A program made the translations under genes and the position numbers. The notes under the pieces were generated by a model, which saw only the letters and a list, made by a program, of their open reading frames with translations, was not told the origin of the DNA and did not search any database. Positions 1 through 12,100 of a stretch of DNA of 64,000 bases are shown here, in pieces. The DNA is from Meandrina meandrites (Eukaryota; Cnidaria; Anthozoa; Scleractinia; Meandrinidae). The first letter of the stretch is position 1. Each line of letters starts with the position of its first letter. The stretch is from contig OY855905.1 of assembly GCA_963693305.1 (NCBI GenBank), forward strand, positions 18,641,437 to 18,705,436, written 5' to 3'.

Positions 1-367
1 AAACAAGTCGCACGGCAAACCCGCCATTTTGACGTGACCAGTTCAGTCCAGTGGAAAATACCGTTCCTTTCCACACACGGAAAATTCGAAAACTCAAACC
101 GGAATTTTTAGTTGAATGGATCGCGCCCCATAATTGCAAACATTTGAAGTCCACTTCGAAATCACCACACGCTCACATCACTGAGCGACCGCGCAAACAC
201 GAGAGTGAGGCTCGTGTTCTAATATGGCGTCTGACTTGGTTCGTTCGGGGCCGACTAATCACGGGAGTGACTATTCTGCACTCAGTTGATGTTGTGAGAC
301 AATAGCGAGACACCTCATGACATTTTTATACCACGTAACACTCAGTTCATGTAGTGAATACAAAACA

Positions 368-487
368 GCACTTTTAGCCTATTTAGCACTGCGGTTAGCC
401 TACTATACACTTCGGTTAGCCTACTATGCACTCCGGTTAGCCTACTAGCACTCCGTTTAGCCTAAAAAGCACTCCGGTTAGCCTACG
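368..487. repeat. Tandem repeat, about 20-22 bp unit
   Basis: Six imperfect copies of a unit close to GCACTCCGGTTAGCCTACTA run head to tail, diverging mostly in the GCACTNCGG part. It lies inside the inverted-repeat-bounded element. No coding role is visible. Confidence 0.7.
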
Positions 488-567
488 TTAGCTTAGTTTG
501 CTTGCGGTTAGCTTTATATTGAGGTTAGGATATATAGCCAAAATTTTACGATTTCTTGCAGCTGGTC

Positions 568-633
568 GTCGGTAGCCTAGTGGATAGCGTTGCCGCGCGG
601 TAATCCGACGGCCCGGGTTCAAATCCTACTGTT
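568..633 (+). repeat. tRNA-like (SINE-type) segment with A and B boxes
   Basis: TAGCCTAGTGGAT resembles a pol III A box and GGGTTCAAATCC a B box about 35 nt later, followed by a T-run at 638-644 that could terminate pol III. The D and anticodon stems do not pair cleanly, so this looks like a tRNA-derived SINE head and not a working tRNA gene. Confidence 0.45.
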
Positions 634-732
634 GACACTTTTTTTAACTTGAAAAAAAAATGTTAAGTGTGATTTATACTTCATGTATGGAAAAATGAGA
701 AGTCTCACAACATCAACTGAGTGCTGAATAGT

Positions 733-1234
733 CACAGGTAACCCAAGCCGCTTATACGAGTATACGAACCCTATAAGGTCTACAAGTAATAATATAAAAA
801 GTTGTCAAAAACAATAAAATTGAAATTAAAGTTTTATTTCTTCGTCCTATTTGCTGTTTGTTCACTGCCTTTGTACTTTTTAGGGGTTTGGAGCGATTTG
901 AAGCGATTTTGAGCGAATATTTGATTAGCTGATATATCATTGTGTATCTTTATGTATATATTGAGACAAGGTTGGAATCAAACATTACGAACAGGTCGAG
1001 AATAAGATTGATTTTCTCCGCCAAAAATAATATATCAGCTAATCAAATATTCGCTCAAAATCGCTTCAAATCGCTCCAAACCCCTAAAAAGTACAAAGGC
1101 AGTGAACAAACAGCAAATAGGACGAAGAAATAAAACTTTAATTTCAATTTTATTGTTTTTGACAACTTTTTATATTATTACTTGTAGACCTTATAGGGTT
1201 CGTATACTCGTATAAGCGGCTTGGGTTACCTGTG
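733..1234. repeat. Large foldback palindrome, 205-bp arms
   Basis: The left arm (733-937) and right arm (1030-1234) are reverse complements over about 205 bp, from CACAGGTAACCCAAGCCG to the A+T-rich centre, around a 92-bp spacer. The short ORFs on both strands here are mirror images of each other and not genes. The structure is that of a foldback element or a recently inverted duplication. No clear target duplication was seen. Confidence 0.8.
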
Positions 1235-2035
1235 GACTAATTACGAAGATTCTACACCTGAGTGAGCGAGTGACACATTTGCATATCGCAGTCCCAACAA
1301 AAACCCGTTTCTACGCTTCGCGTATCCACGTGTTAAAAAGGGGAAAAAAGAGGGGGGTGGTGGGACATGACGTTTCAACACATTCGTCAAACAGACGCTC
1401 CATTACAACATGGCTACGAGCATTTCTATTCAAACTGTCCGGTTTCCCCCAGGGTAACTAATTTCTTTTGACCAACCTCAAATCCTCTCACATTCGCGCT
1501 TGTTCAATCTCTCGCGGTTCTTATTTTGTTTGCTGCCTCGACAATATTGTAAGAGAAAATAATAGGTCTGTGAACAGACTACCCAGTATTTTGATTGTTG
1601 ATTTATAATCACTAGGTCACTGAATACTGAATGCTCTCCTCGTAAAACCACAGGTTTTGAAATTCTTTAGTCTTAATATTTTCAAATATTGGTTTTAAAG
1701 CAATGAATCGTTTGATTTGCATATTTTATTTACAGATTATATTACACATAAATGAACTTGATTTTCGTTCTTGCAAGGTCGGGTAAATACTAAAAACACC
1801 GACGGTACCTGTCCAGGGGAAGCAAAACAAAAAATTGAAATACAATGTTTACAATTATTTCGAAGACGAAAAGGAGATTAAGCTACAATTTGCTGACGAA
1901 AATTCTGGGTTTTTTCATCCGAATTTGAGCGCTTTTGCGCGAGATAACCAAACAGTTCTCATGTCATATATTATCTTCAAATCAACACAGTTACGCTAAA
2001 GAATTTTCATTTAAATCATTGAAATCGAAATCGAA
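1235..2035. other. Intergenic, presumed upstream region of the fucosyltransferase
   Basis: No coding exon or repeat family is recognised in this 800-bp stretch. It is A+T-rich towards the 3' end and presumably contains the promoter and 5' UTR of the fucosyltransferase gene, but no TATA box or splice-defined UTR exon could be assigned. Confidence 0.4.
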
Positions 2036-3568
2036 ATGTTCGCAGTTCGGCGGACCAAGATTTTTACATATGACATATTCTTGCTAATCTCGCTGATTTT
2101 AATTATTTTTGCATTGGCAAATGTTTTTCCTGTATTTAATGAAACATCAAGAGAAATTCACTCTTCTCGGAAAAGGAAAGTTATTTTATTCTACACCACG
2201 ATATTCAGTATCAGGCCAACATCAGTGTGGCCAGCAACTTCTCTTCAAACTTGTAAAGTTCCTTGGTGTATCATATCTGATGACAAAGAATTACTGCCTG
2301 AAAGTGACGCAGTCATTTTCCATGGCAGAGACATGCCGGATGTACTGCCTACGATTCGATTGACCAATCAGCGCTGGGTTTACTTCATTCAAGAAAATCC
2401 TCATTACACTTCACCTAAGCCCTCAAAGTATAATGGAGTATTTAATTGGACAATGACATACAAACGATCATCGGATGTGTGGGTTCCATACGGCGGGTAC
2501 AGGAGAATCACGTCTTTGCTCAGCAAGCTCGGCTCTGTAAAAGCAGGTGGGTAGCCTGTTCCTTTTTATCTAGCAAATTAAACTGGTTTAACTAACTCTT
2601 ATGATAGTAGACGTTTTTCTGCGAGTCGCGGTTTGACGTCTAGCCTCGAGCTTTGTATTTCATGTGTTTGCTCTCACACTGCCTCTGTCCATTTACTAAT
2701 GTCCAATGGTGTATAAATACGTGCCGGGAAATTGTTGAAGCATTCTGACAAATAAAAGCTGAAGATAAACTTCGTTTTACTAACATCCCATCCAGTGCAT
2801 GACCCACTTCAGCTGGCAACGTAATGATTGTCACTACACTCGAGAAATTGATGAACGTTATGGAAAACTACAGTTGCAATATTTGTAATATGGAATAAAG
2901 AAAACATGTGTGTTGTAAAGAAAATCTTCAATTCAAACCTATAATGCGCGGTTTTTTCTCCATTATGTTCAGAAAGAAACTTTTCAGCTGAGAAGACCAG
3001 ACTGGTGGCCTGGGCCTCAAGTCACTGCTCATCACCAGGCTTTCTTCGTGAGCAGTATGTGGAACAGATTCAGCTCGACATTCCTGTCGACATATTTGGT
3101 AAATGCAATCCCAATGCTCCTCCGTGCCCTCGAGGAAGCAAACAGTGTGACGCACTGCTGAGGACATACAAGTTTTACTTGGCATTTGAAAACGGATTCT
3201 GCGAAGACTACATCACAGAAAAGTACTGGGAACAAGCTTTAGAACATGACATGGTTCCTGTAGTCATGGGTGGAGCTGATTACAATGAACTGGTGATTCC
3301 AGGATCTTACATCAATGTACTTGATTTTTCTTCTGCCAAGAATCTGACATCCTATTTGAAAGCTCTTGATAGAAATAGTACAGCATATAACGAATATTTC
3401 CACTGGAAGAAAAAGTACAAAACTGAACCAACGGCACCGCTATGCAAACTGTGCGAAATGTTACATAACCAGTCTTTGCCAAGCAAAGTACACTGGGATT
3501 TAGGGAGCTTCTGGGGGGTAAAAGAGAACTGTATGCGACATTCAAAAACGATAAATAATCAAATTTGA
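2036..3568 (+). CDS. Alpha-1,3-fucosyltransferase (GT10), two exons
   Basis: Golgi type II membrane glycosyltransferase expected to transfer fucose from GDP-fucose to GlcNAc-containing glycans. Exon 1 is 2036-2546 and exon 2 is 2988-3568. The donor (GCAG/GTGGGT) and acceptor (TTTTCAG/CTGAG) join in phase 1, giving 363 aa, a normal family length. A short cytoplasmic N-terminus is followed by a signal anchor at about residues 11-32. The GT10 signature is clear in exon 2: KTRLVAWASSHCS, then FYLAFENGFCEDYITEKYW near residues 233-255, followed by PVVMGGADY. Possible N-glycosylation sites include NET and NWT. The ATG at 2036 is chosen because it gives the basic N-terminus before the anchor. The gene is tail-to-tail with the SH3PXD2-like gene. 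The specific FUT subtype and acceptor are not resolved. Confidence 0.9.
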
Positions 3569-4873
3569 TGCAGTTACAACAAGTTATAAGATGTGAGACC
3601 ACGGACATCACTGCTGTCGATCCGAACTGTCACGATTCTTCCAGAACGGCTCTCACACTTAGTTAATGTATTCTATTTTTAAGGGAAAATTTTCAACGAA
3701 CTAGTGCGTAATTTCTATTTTCGTACACACATAAAATTGCCGAGATTTTTAAGTTGAGAACAGCAAGGTTTTTAGAAATATAATGAATGAATAGACTAAT
3801 ACAACACAAGCTATTTCCTGTGCATTTAATTTTTACCCTGACACGAACTTCTTTGTATGATTAAATTAAATCAGAGGAAATAATTTAAAACGAATTAATT
3901 TTGAGTTTAATTTCCTTTGTATTTTTGTAGCGACATGCGACGAATAGAATAACACTTTGATCGCATATCAGTTGATGTTCACTGCTCAGTGACAAGACAG
4001 ATATATTACAAATAATCAATCTACGTTCATTTCTCTACAGCCAACCAAGTTACTTTTTAACTGAACGGGCTAAAAAACACGTTCATCTACCTCTTTCCTT
4101 ACTAAATCTGTAATCCAGATTAAACAGTTCTTGGGGTTAATTTTTTTCAAGGAAGGGGCTTGCACTATCTTTGAAAAATATTATCGTAATGAAATCATCT
4201 ACAGAAGATAACGCTTACCTACACTATACTAAAGGACTACAACACCGTAATTCTTACAAGTGCACGTTAGAGTAGAAACTCACAAGGGAATTGAAATCTG
4301 TACTCATTTCTTTGCAAAAGCACCATATTAAGAAACGTTATATCTAGTCTTTTTTCAATTCCTGCGTTGTATAACATTCAGTGAATTGTATTGGCAAGTT
4401 TCTCAGGTTCATTTTATATTTCCGGAAAAATATGGAATTTGACAACTTGAAACTACTGGAACTAAACAGAGAGAAGCAAAACTGAAGGCACTCACAAATT
4501 GCAAGCCCATTCTGAGTTTCTGGTCAACGGGGTACAGTGTAGGTAACCGCTATATTCTGTAGATGATTTCACTACGATACAAGCTATTTTAGAAAAGATA
4601 ATAACAAAAATTACAACCAGAATTCAAGGTTATATTAGATTATAAAATGCTCTTTTCAAATGTGTTTAAACTAGTGTCTCTTACAGAAACATCGACGATC
4701 ATAGACCAGAAAGTCAATACTACACATGTGGTACATCATATTTGTTACAGGGATGTTTCAATCACATCAAGGCTGAGTGTTAATAATTTATATTGTTTCA
4801 TTCTCGTAAGCCTCGGAGCGAGTTTGAGTTTTAATTTATCAAAATTTGCGTTCGCTATTTACACATCACCATT
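3569..4873. other. Convergent intergenic region and 3' UTRs
   Basis: This A+T-rich stretch lies between the stop codons of two convergent genes. No exon, repeat family or structured element was recognised. The 3' UTRs of both genes should lie here. Confidence 0.5.
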
Positions 4874-6178
4874 TCATTCCAAAGCTTGCAAATAATTTGA
4901 TGGCGCCCAGCCAGACTTTCCTCCAATCTTTACTAGCCACCAGCCTCCTTGATCCATCTCCAGTACTTCCATACGATCACCTTCTTTGAAGCTGATGCAT
5001 TCTTTATCACCTTCATCAGTATAAGCTGCTACTGCCACATAAACTGATTTGGCATTTTGCTGTTGTCCCCCCTTTGGAGGATTTGGTCTTGCTGGTCTCT
5101 CGGGTACTGTTGGTTTTGTATTCACTATTTCTAGGTACGAAGCCGGTGCCCAGCCTTCCTTACCATTCTTTGTCTTCACAAGCCACCAACCACTGTTGGA
5201 ATCCTCTAAAAATTCAAATTCGTCTCCCTTGCAGAATGACAAACCTTCGCCATCATCAGAGGAGAACGACTCCAAGGCTTTGCAAAGGGTTTTGCGTTTG
5301 CCAGGAACAGAAGTTATTTTTGTAAGAGATGGCTTTGGTGGCACTTCGACATTCTTCGAACGCGGTTTTACTTGAGGTTTAACCGGACGATCAGGTTTCT
5401 TGGGTACAGAATTCGGTAAAGATGTAGGCGTTTTGACGGCAGCCTTAAGAGGAGGTAACGGTGGCTTAAAACGCTGGGACAGCGCTTCACTTACAGCCTT
5501 TCCCTGTTGAGACGACAAAACTCCCGGTGTTCTTTTTGAGGGTGGCTTTACACCCGTGGGGGCCACTGGTCTCGGAGTTGCCGCAGACTTCTTATCTGCA
5601 TTGGAAGCAAGATAGCTTGATGGCGCCCAGCCTTCTCTGTCTTGTATTCTTACAAATGACCATCCATCTTGATTTTTCTCTATTAAATGTGCTATTTGTC
5701 CTTCTTTGAATGAAATACTCCCTTCGAAATTATCCTCATAATCTGCTAATGTGACGAACGTTGCGTGAACAACTGAATCTTTATTAGGGACAGACACCGA
5801 CGACTTGGAAACATTTGGTGAGGGATTTGAAGCTGCAATAACTCTCTTGGCATCGCCTTGTTTTGGAAGGTCAAAATGTTTTGCTAAGGGAGCGGCTTTT
5901 TCAGGCGTTTTCTCTTTTCCCCTTTTTCCAAGGTAAGAAGAAGGTATCCAACCCTCTTTACCTCCGATTTTTCCCAGCCACCATCCATTGGGAGTTTTGT
6001 CAACAACCTCCACCGATACACCCTCTGTGAAGTGTAAGGCACCTTCGATGCCCAGAGAACGAAATTCACCAAGGGTGAAATATTCCACTTCAGGTGACTT
6101 CGGAGTAAGGGAGTCACCTATTGCCATGGTTCGCTCGTAAGACATGTTTGTGATGTGGACTGGTAACTTCTTTTTAAC
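4874..6178 (-). CDS. Terminal exon of the SH3PXD2-like gene, SH3 domains 3-6
   Basis: A single 1305-nt exon encodes the last 434 residues and carries four SH3 domains. Each has the ALYDY-like start, the GWW or GWS centre and the GWxPxxYL end: [31 protein letters not shown] and [10 protein letters not shown]. The linkers are rich in proline and lysine, with [11 protein letters not shown] and PPLPPLK as possible class I/II SH3 ligands for intramolecular contact. The acceptor is TTTTTTAG/GTTAAAAAG at 6179-6178, in phase 0 with the exon at 6636. The stop lies three residues after the last SH3 fold, so the C-terminus is complete. Confidence 0.9.
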   Translation of the reverse strand, partial: VKKKLPVHITNMSYERTMAIGDSLTPKSPEVEYFTLGEFRSLGIEGALHFTEGVSVEVVDKTPNGWWLGKIGGKEGWIPSSYLGKRGKEKTPEKAAPLAKHFDLPKQGDAKRVIAASNPSPNVSKSSVSVPNKDSVVHATFVTLADYEDNFEGSISFKEGQIAHLIEKNQDGWSFVRIQDREGWAPSSYLASNADKKSAATPRPVAPTGVKPPSKRTPGVLSSQQGKAVSEALSQRFKPPLPPLKAAVKTPTSLPNSVPKKPDRPVKPQVKPRSKNVEVPPKPSLTKITSVPGKRKTLCKALESFSSDDGEGLSFCKGDEFEFLEDSNSGWWLVKTKNGKEGWAPASYLEIVNTKPTVPERPARPNPPKGGQQQNAKSVYVAVAAYTDEGDKECISFKEGDRMEVLEMDQGGWWLVKIGGKSGWAPSNYLQALE

Positions 6179-9100
6179 CTAAAAAAGAATTAAAAACAGT
6201 AAGACGAGACAGTTTGTGGCTGTTCCTTGGTTGGGTCGTACCGACAGATGTTTAACTTTGAACAAACGGAGTTTCAACTCGACAGAAGATTGAATTAACC
6301 TCCGTGCAGACTTCAGCTATGACCAAACACATCATCACTGGCAAGCTGCCTTACACGTACGTACATGGAAGTCATAAGCCATTTCAATGTTTTTGACCTG
6401 ATTAGTCCACTTGAAAACTGCACATGATCAATATGTGTTTGACTTGCACTAGGTGGCAAAAATGTGAGAAACTTGCACCGAATTTCGTGCAAATTTGAGC
6501 TCGTTTAATCGATCACAGTTTAAGTACGGCAACGATGGTCTACATAAGTAAATGCAAGGCCTGGCTAAATGTACCGCCTGGTGATGCAAACAGGAATGCT
6601 CGTCATTGTTGAATTAATTACAATTGGAAACTTACCGAACTCTTTCTTGGAGGCACGTTCCTGACTTTCGATTCCATTCTATTGGATTCTGTTCGGCAAA
6701 CGCAAAAACAAAGAAAACATAAAATTACATTCGAACGACACCGAGAAAACCTTGAAAACATTCAGTCTAGACTTCAAGTGGAACTGTTCTACTGAGTGAG
6801 CTAAAAAGCTTTAAGGAGCTCCACGTCAATAACAAGTGCAACCTATTCACATATGCTATGTGCTGAGTTGGTGATGATGAAATAAATCGAACAGACATCT
6901 CAGTCCTGACTGCGAAGAAGCCAATGTTATTCGGAAAATTATCTTCACAGTAATCTCTCAACCTGCCCAAGGGGGTCTAAAATGTATGATTACCAGTAGG
7001 TTTAGTAGCACTCTGCACATTGCTGCCTTGAGTCAACCCTTGCTCTCGTGCTAAAGATGCTGAGCCATGGCGTATAGCTTGAAGCTGAGAAGGATCTGGT
7101 TTCTTCAGGTACATGGCGGGCGCCCATCCCTCGCGATTCTGGTAACTGTTGGAAGTAACGACATGGACAGGCAGAAAGCCCGATTAAAGTTTGATTGATT
7201 GATTGCTTTCAATTGAGTGCGGGGATTTTCGGCATGCATTCCCTGTGTTCCGGAAGGTCTTGCACACTACAAGGGATAAATCAGCCGAAGGTGGATTTAA
7301 GAGTATGGGAACCAAAATATGCTTTGGAACACAGGGAACGGTTTCACAAAATCTCACTTAATCGTAAGTTGCTTTATGTAAGCGGGCACTGACCACTTGC
7401 ATAGTACATGCAATCAAGTCTTTCATTTTTAAATCATACACAAACTTATTAACACAGCATGTACAAAACCAGTGCTTGACACATTTGGCTACAGGAATAT
7501 CTTGTTTTCCAGTAAATACCCTATAGTGCAACTTTGGTATGCTTTGAAATATCAGGCTCGTTTGTTTTTACCACGGGTATATGTTGATTCGACTGCCTCG
7601 CATCGGCTCGACAAACTCGTCTATATCATGAATGTATGTAGAGAGTATGTAGTACAACAGTAGGGCGATTTTCGATTGAGTGTGTGTCCGATCCAAACAA
7701 CGCGTCGGCCAACGCGTCGGCCGACGCGTTGGCCGACGCGTCGGTCGACAGTCGGCCGACACACGGCCGACAGTCGGCCGACGCGTCGGCAACTATTTTT
7801 CTTTACATGATTCACCGCGGATAAATGTTGCGTCGGCGGTGCGTCGGTGACTTTTTCTCTTAAAATTAAATCTTGCATTGGTCGATTTAGGTGTTTTGTG
7901 TCTCGTCTTTTTAAATTCTGTAACCATTTGATACGTTTTAGCTGTAGTAAGCCTGGAAATGATCAATGTCTTCGTAGACGCCATTTTGTTTTTGTACTTT
8001 ATCGACCTAGTCCCCTCGCGACTTTATTGTTGAGCTTGACTAGGCACTAGACAGGTACGTCAACTCCAAACTCGGGTATTATTTGGGATTGCATGAACTA
8101 TTTATTGGTCATTTTCTTTTGTATTTGTGGTGGCTCCTAAAGGAGCCGTTTGTTTTCACAATAAATAATCTTTTATTGCAGAGGAAACTGGAAGAATGTG
8201 TGTTGTAATGAGACGGTGCACGAGTGTTTCTCTGGTACGGTCTGGAACACGGAAGAGTAGCGCCTTTTGAGATCCACGCTCCACGGCTCCGAACACCCAC
8301 GGACCTTCCGATACTCTCCCTCTCTGGTACTTTCTCTTGGCGCCAAACTTTGACTCGTCTATCTCCACGGTCTTTCCTACGCCGAGCCCACCACCGAAAC
8401 GTCTGCTGCTGCGAAGGTCGACCGCAACGACCTCGAAGAAGTACATCGCCGCTACGAGAATGTGTTGTCCGTCCTGGCGGAGAGGAAATGCAGCCTCAAC
8501 AATGCGTACAGAATGGCTGGAACAGCACGCAGCACCATCCGAGATTTCCTGGGCATCGCCGAACTGAAAATCGTCAACGAGGTGACCTACAACAGCACCA
8601 TGGAGAGGCTGGGGGACCCGAAGCTGTCGGTGAAAGCCATCGAAAGAGAATGTAGAAGACAGCTGACTGGCCTTCTGCCGATGATAAAACGAATGCGAAC
8701 GACGAAGAAGCTGCTTCCCCTGACGGTGGACGACTCATTCTACTCCTAAACAGTTCTTAAGAGCTAACAACGGCTCCTTTAGGAGCCACCAAATTTGAAA
8801 AAGTTTATGACCAACAGCGTTATTGTTCGTATTAGTTAGTTGCACCTCTTAAAATAAAGTTCTCTTTCTTTCTAAAAATAATTTTTACGCAAATACTAGC
8901 ATGTTTGCATGTTTATATGACTAAAAGAGAGTAACTGGGTACTAGATGTCTGTTTCAAAGACCGGAGCCTAGGTACGAGTTCAAATTTATAAGATGGCGT
9001 CGGCATCTTGTTCTCGTCCTTTCCACAATTTTCGTCCTTACCATCTCTCTTTCTATGGCTGAAAAGTAAGTAACAAAAATTAATAGTTCAACAAAAACAA

Positions 9101-12100
9101 CAAAACGACATAAACAACTTTCCTAGTGTGTAGGACTTCGCGTCGTTTGTGTGTCGGTCTGCGGGCCGACGCGTCGGTAGTGTGTCGGCCGACACGTCGG
9201 TGACGCGTCGGTGGTGTGTCGGCCGACGCGTCGGTGACGTGTCGGCCGACACACCACCGACGCGTTGTTTGGATCGGATTCTTTACCTTACCCGGTAAAC
9301 CAAAGTAATCACTCTGGCCAATCACAAAGGACACAGATGATCCAGTGAACCAATAAAAACGAATACATGTAGCCGTCACAAAGCGAGAAAACGTGCGCGA
9401 GCGAGTCATGATGGTTTCTTCTGACTGGTTGAGAAAAAAACAGTTGCTATTGAATAAGACAATATATCTCCTAGTTTGATACTCGATCGTCTGCTCAACA
9501 ATGTATCAGTATTACTAGGAAAGGTAAAGAACTCACCGAATGAGCCACCAACCATCAAAGTTTTTCTCTATCACGGTCACCAACACACCGACTTCAAATG
9601 AAATTTCATCATCAAGCTCTGCTTTGTAATTTGTTGTTGTGATCAATCTCTCTAACAAATAGGCGAAGACAGAAATTAAAATTAGAAACAGAAAAACTTA
9701 AGACAAAAAAAAGAGTATACTAAAATACAACAGAACTAGCCAAGCGTTGTGAAGCGTTTGATGTGAATGATCACCTCAATTGCTTTTTCTAAGCAACTGC
9801 TAAGAAGCTTTGGAAAATATTCTGGGCTTCAACGGAATTGGAACATTCAGTCAACGCTTCACTACATAAATTAAGCGTAGGTTATTTTGTCATTTTTTTG
9901 CAGTTTAATGGGGAAGCTCCTGTCACATAGAGTGGTCCTCGAATAAAAACTACTTACTACTTACAATGTCACATGGAGGAATTTTAGAAACATTATTATA
10001 TGGCTACAATAGTACGCGCGCCCTGATTGGCTGATGAGCGGGCAAGATTTTCTTGTAATGACCGGGCAATATGAAAATTTTTCTTGGCTCGACGGCTCTT
10101 TTGAGTTGTGAGGCTGTGAAGGTTACGAGCGCGAGGGCAAAAACAACAAGAAGTTGCTATAGCAACTTAAAACCGCGCTTATATTTTTTGCTAATGCACA
10201 GCTTTCTTCCTCAAAAGTCAGGGCGAAATTTAATCTGTTTGCACTATGAGTAAAGGAATACCAAAGTAGTCACGCGAGTCACACAATCCATTGTTGCACC
10301 ATCGTCCATAGCCGTTGTGAAATTTATGATGACGTAATGGTCTTAATCTGGAACTTCGCTGAAGACATGAATGGGCATGAATTAAACAAAAAGAAAACTA
10401 GCATTCCACTACTTGGATGCTAGTAATAACTGTTATTTTCTTTAGGTAAAAGTCACGATTAAATGTAATTGGTTTGTGCCGTGAGTGAGAGCCCGCAGGA
10501 AGGTAATCACACGATTCTAACATTTCAAGCATTACAATGTTCACGGCTATATTTAGAAGGGCGGTGTACGGCGGTAATTTCCCTACCAATGATGTAATCC
10601 TCGCAAGTGCTTACCTTGGGGGTTTTCCCTTCTAATGACGTAACCCCTGCACGTTCGGACACGCTCAATTGTTTACTTAAGCAAATATTTCATTTCCTTT
10701 CAAATCTTTGAACTCACTTCGGTGAAATAGCCAAAGAATTCACTTCGATTGCCTAAACCCACAAGAAATACTCGCAGAAGAGGAAACAAATTAAATTAAT
10801 GGCCGTCGCTTCTGCCGACATAAACATGCAAATAAAACACAATGTTATTTGTCACGTAACGAAAGTGAAACCTGCAACATCAGCACATTCCATGGCTGAC
10901 GTAATACCTTTTTTCAGTGTATTCAACATTCGCTTTGAATCCAACGCTTCGATAAAACCAAAAGAAAATATACTTTATACACAATAAAGAAAACAATATC
11001 CGCAACATTTTCGGTACATTAATGTTTCAACAGCTTTTGGCGAATAAACATCATAGGTTGCGTGATTTCAAAGCCCCAAACACGATTTGGCCGAGTGGAG
11101 GTTCGGGTCTGGTCACCGACAAAAAAAAAACAAGAAGTTGCTATAGCAACTTAAAACCGCGCTTATATTTTTTGCTAATGCACAGCTTTCTTCCTCAAAA
11201 GTCAGGGCGAAATTTAATCTGTTTGCACTATGAGTAAAGGAATACCAAAGTAGTCACGCGAGTCACACAATCCAATGTTGCACCATCGTCCATAGCCGTT
11301 GTGAAATTTATGATGACGTAATGGTCTTAATCTGGAACTTCGCTGAAGACATGAATGGGCATGAATTAAACAAAAAGAAAACTAGCATTCCACTACTTGG
11401 ATGCTAGTAATAACTGTTATTTTCTTTAGGTAAAAGTCACGATTAAATGTAATTGGTTTGTGCCGTGAGTGAGAGCCCGCAGGAAGGTAATCACACGATT
11501 CTAACATTTCAAGCATTACAATGTTCACGGCTATATTTAGAAGGGCGGTGTACGGCGGTAATTTCCCTACCAATGATGTAATCCTCGCAAGTGCTTACCT
11601 TGGGGGTTTTCCCTTCTAATGACGTAACCCCTGCACGTTCGGACACGCTCAATTGTTTACATAAGCAAATATTTCATTTCCTTTCAAATCTTTGAACTCA
11701 CTTCGGTGAAATAGCCAAAGAATTCACTTCGATTGCCTAAACCCACAAGAAATACTCGCAGAAGAGGAAACAAATTAAATTAATGGCCGTCGCTTCTGCC
11801 GACATAAACATGCAAATAAAACACAATGTTATTTGTCACGTAACGAAAGTGAAACCTGCAACATCAGCACATTCCATGGCTGACGTAATACCTTTTTTCA
11901 GTGTATTCAACATTCGCTTTGAATCCAACGCTTCGATAAAACCAAAAGAAAATATACTTTATACACAATAAAGAAAACAATATCCGCAACATTTTCGGTA
12001 CATTAATGTTTCAACAGCTTTTGGCGAATAAACATCATAGGTTGCGTGATTTCAAAGCCCCAAACACGATTTGGCCGAGTGGAGGTTTGCGTCTGGTCAC

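Larger units (their letters stand above)
267..735. repeat. Inverted-repeat-bounded element with tandem repeats and a tRNA-like head
   Basis: A 34-bp segment at 267-300 (GTGACTATTC...GTGAGAC) recurs as its reverse complement at 702-735 with one visible mismatch. The enclosed 400 bp holds a short tandem array and a pol III-like segment, annotated separately. No transposase ORF is present, so this would be non-autonomous. The right arm abuts the palindrome that begins at 733. The family is not recognised. Confidence 0.5.
7688..9277. mobile_element. Composite DNA transposon with 21-bp perfect TIRs and ACGCGTCGG-rich subterminal arrays
   Basis: CCGATCCAAACAACGCGTCGG at 7688-7708 is exactly repeated in inverse at 9257-9277. 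Both ends carry roughly 100 bp of degenerate repeats around CGACGCGTCGGCCGAC (7700-7795 and 9145-9265), far more G+C-rich than the surroundings. The interior has a fragment of an ISXO2/Merlin-type transposase on the minus strand, a second ORF fragment on the plus strand and two inverted histone-type stem-loops. No target duplication is obvious, so exact ends are less certain. It lies in an intron of the SH3PXD2-like gene. Confidence 0.65.

Noticed and set aside
10799..11971. Identical 62-aa ORFs in two repeat units
   Set aside because: They are identical because the repeat units are, they degrade in the shorter units, and no domain or codon signal is visible.
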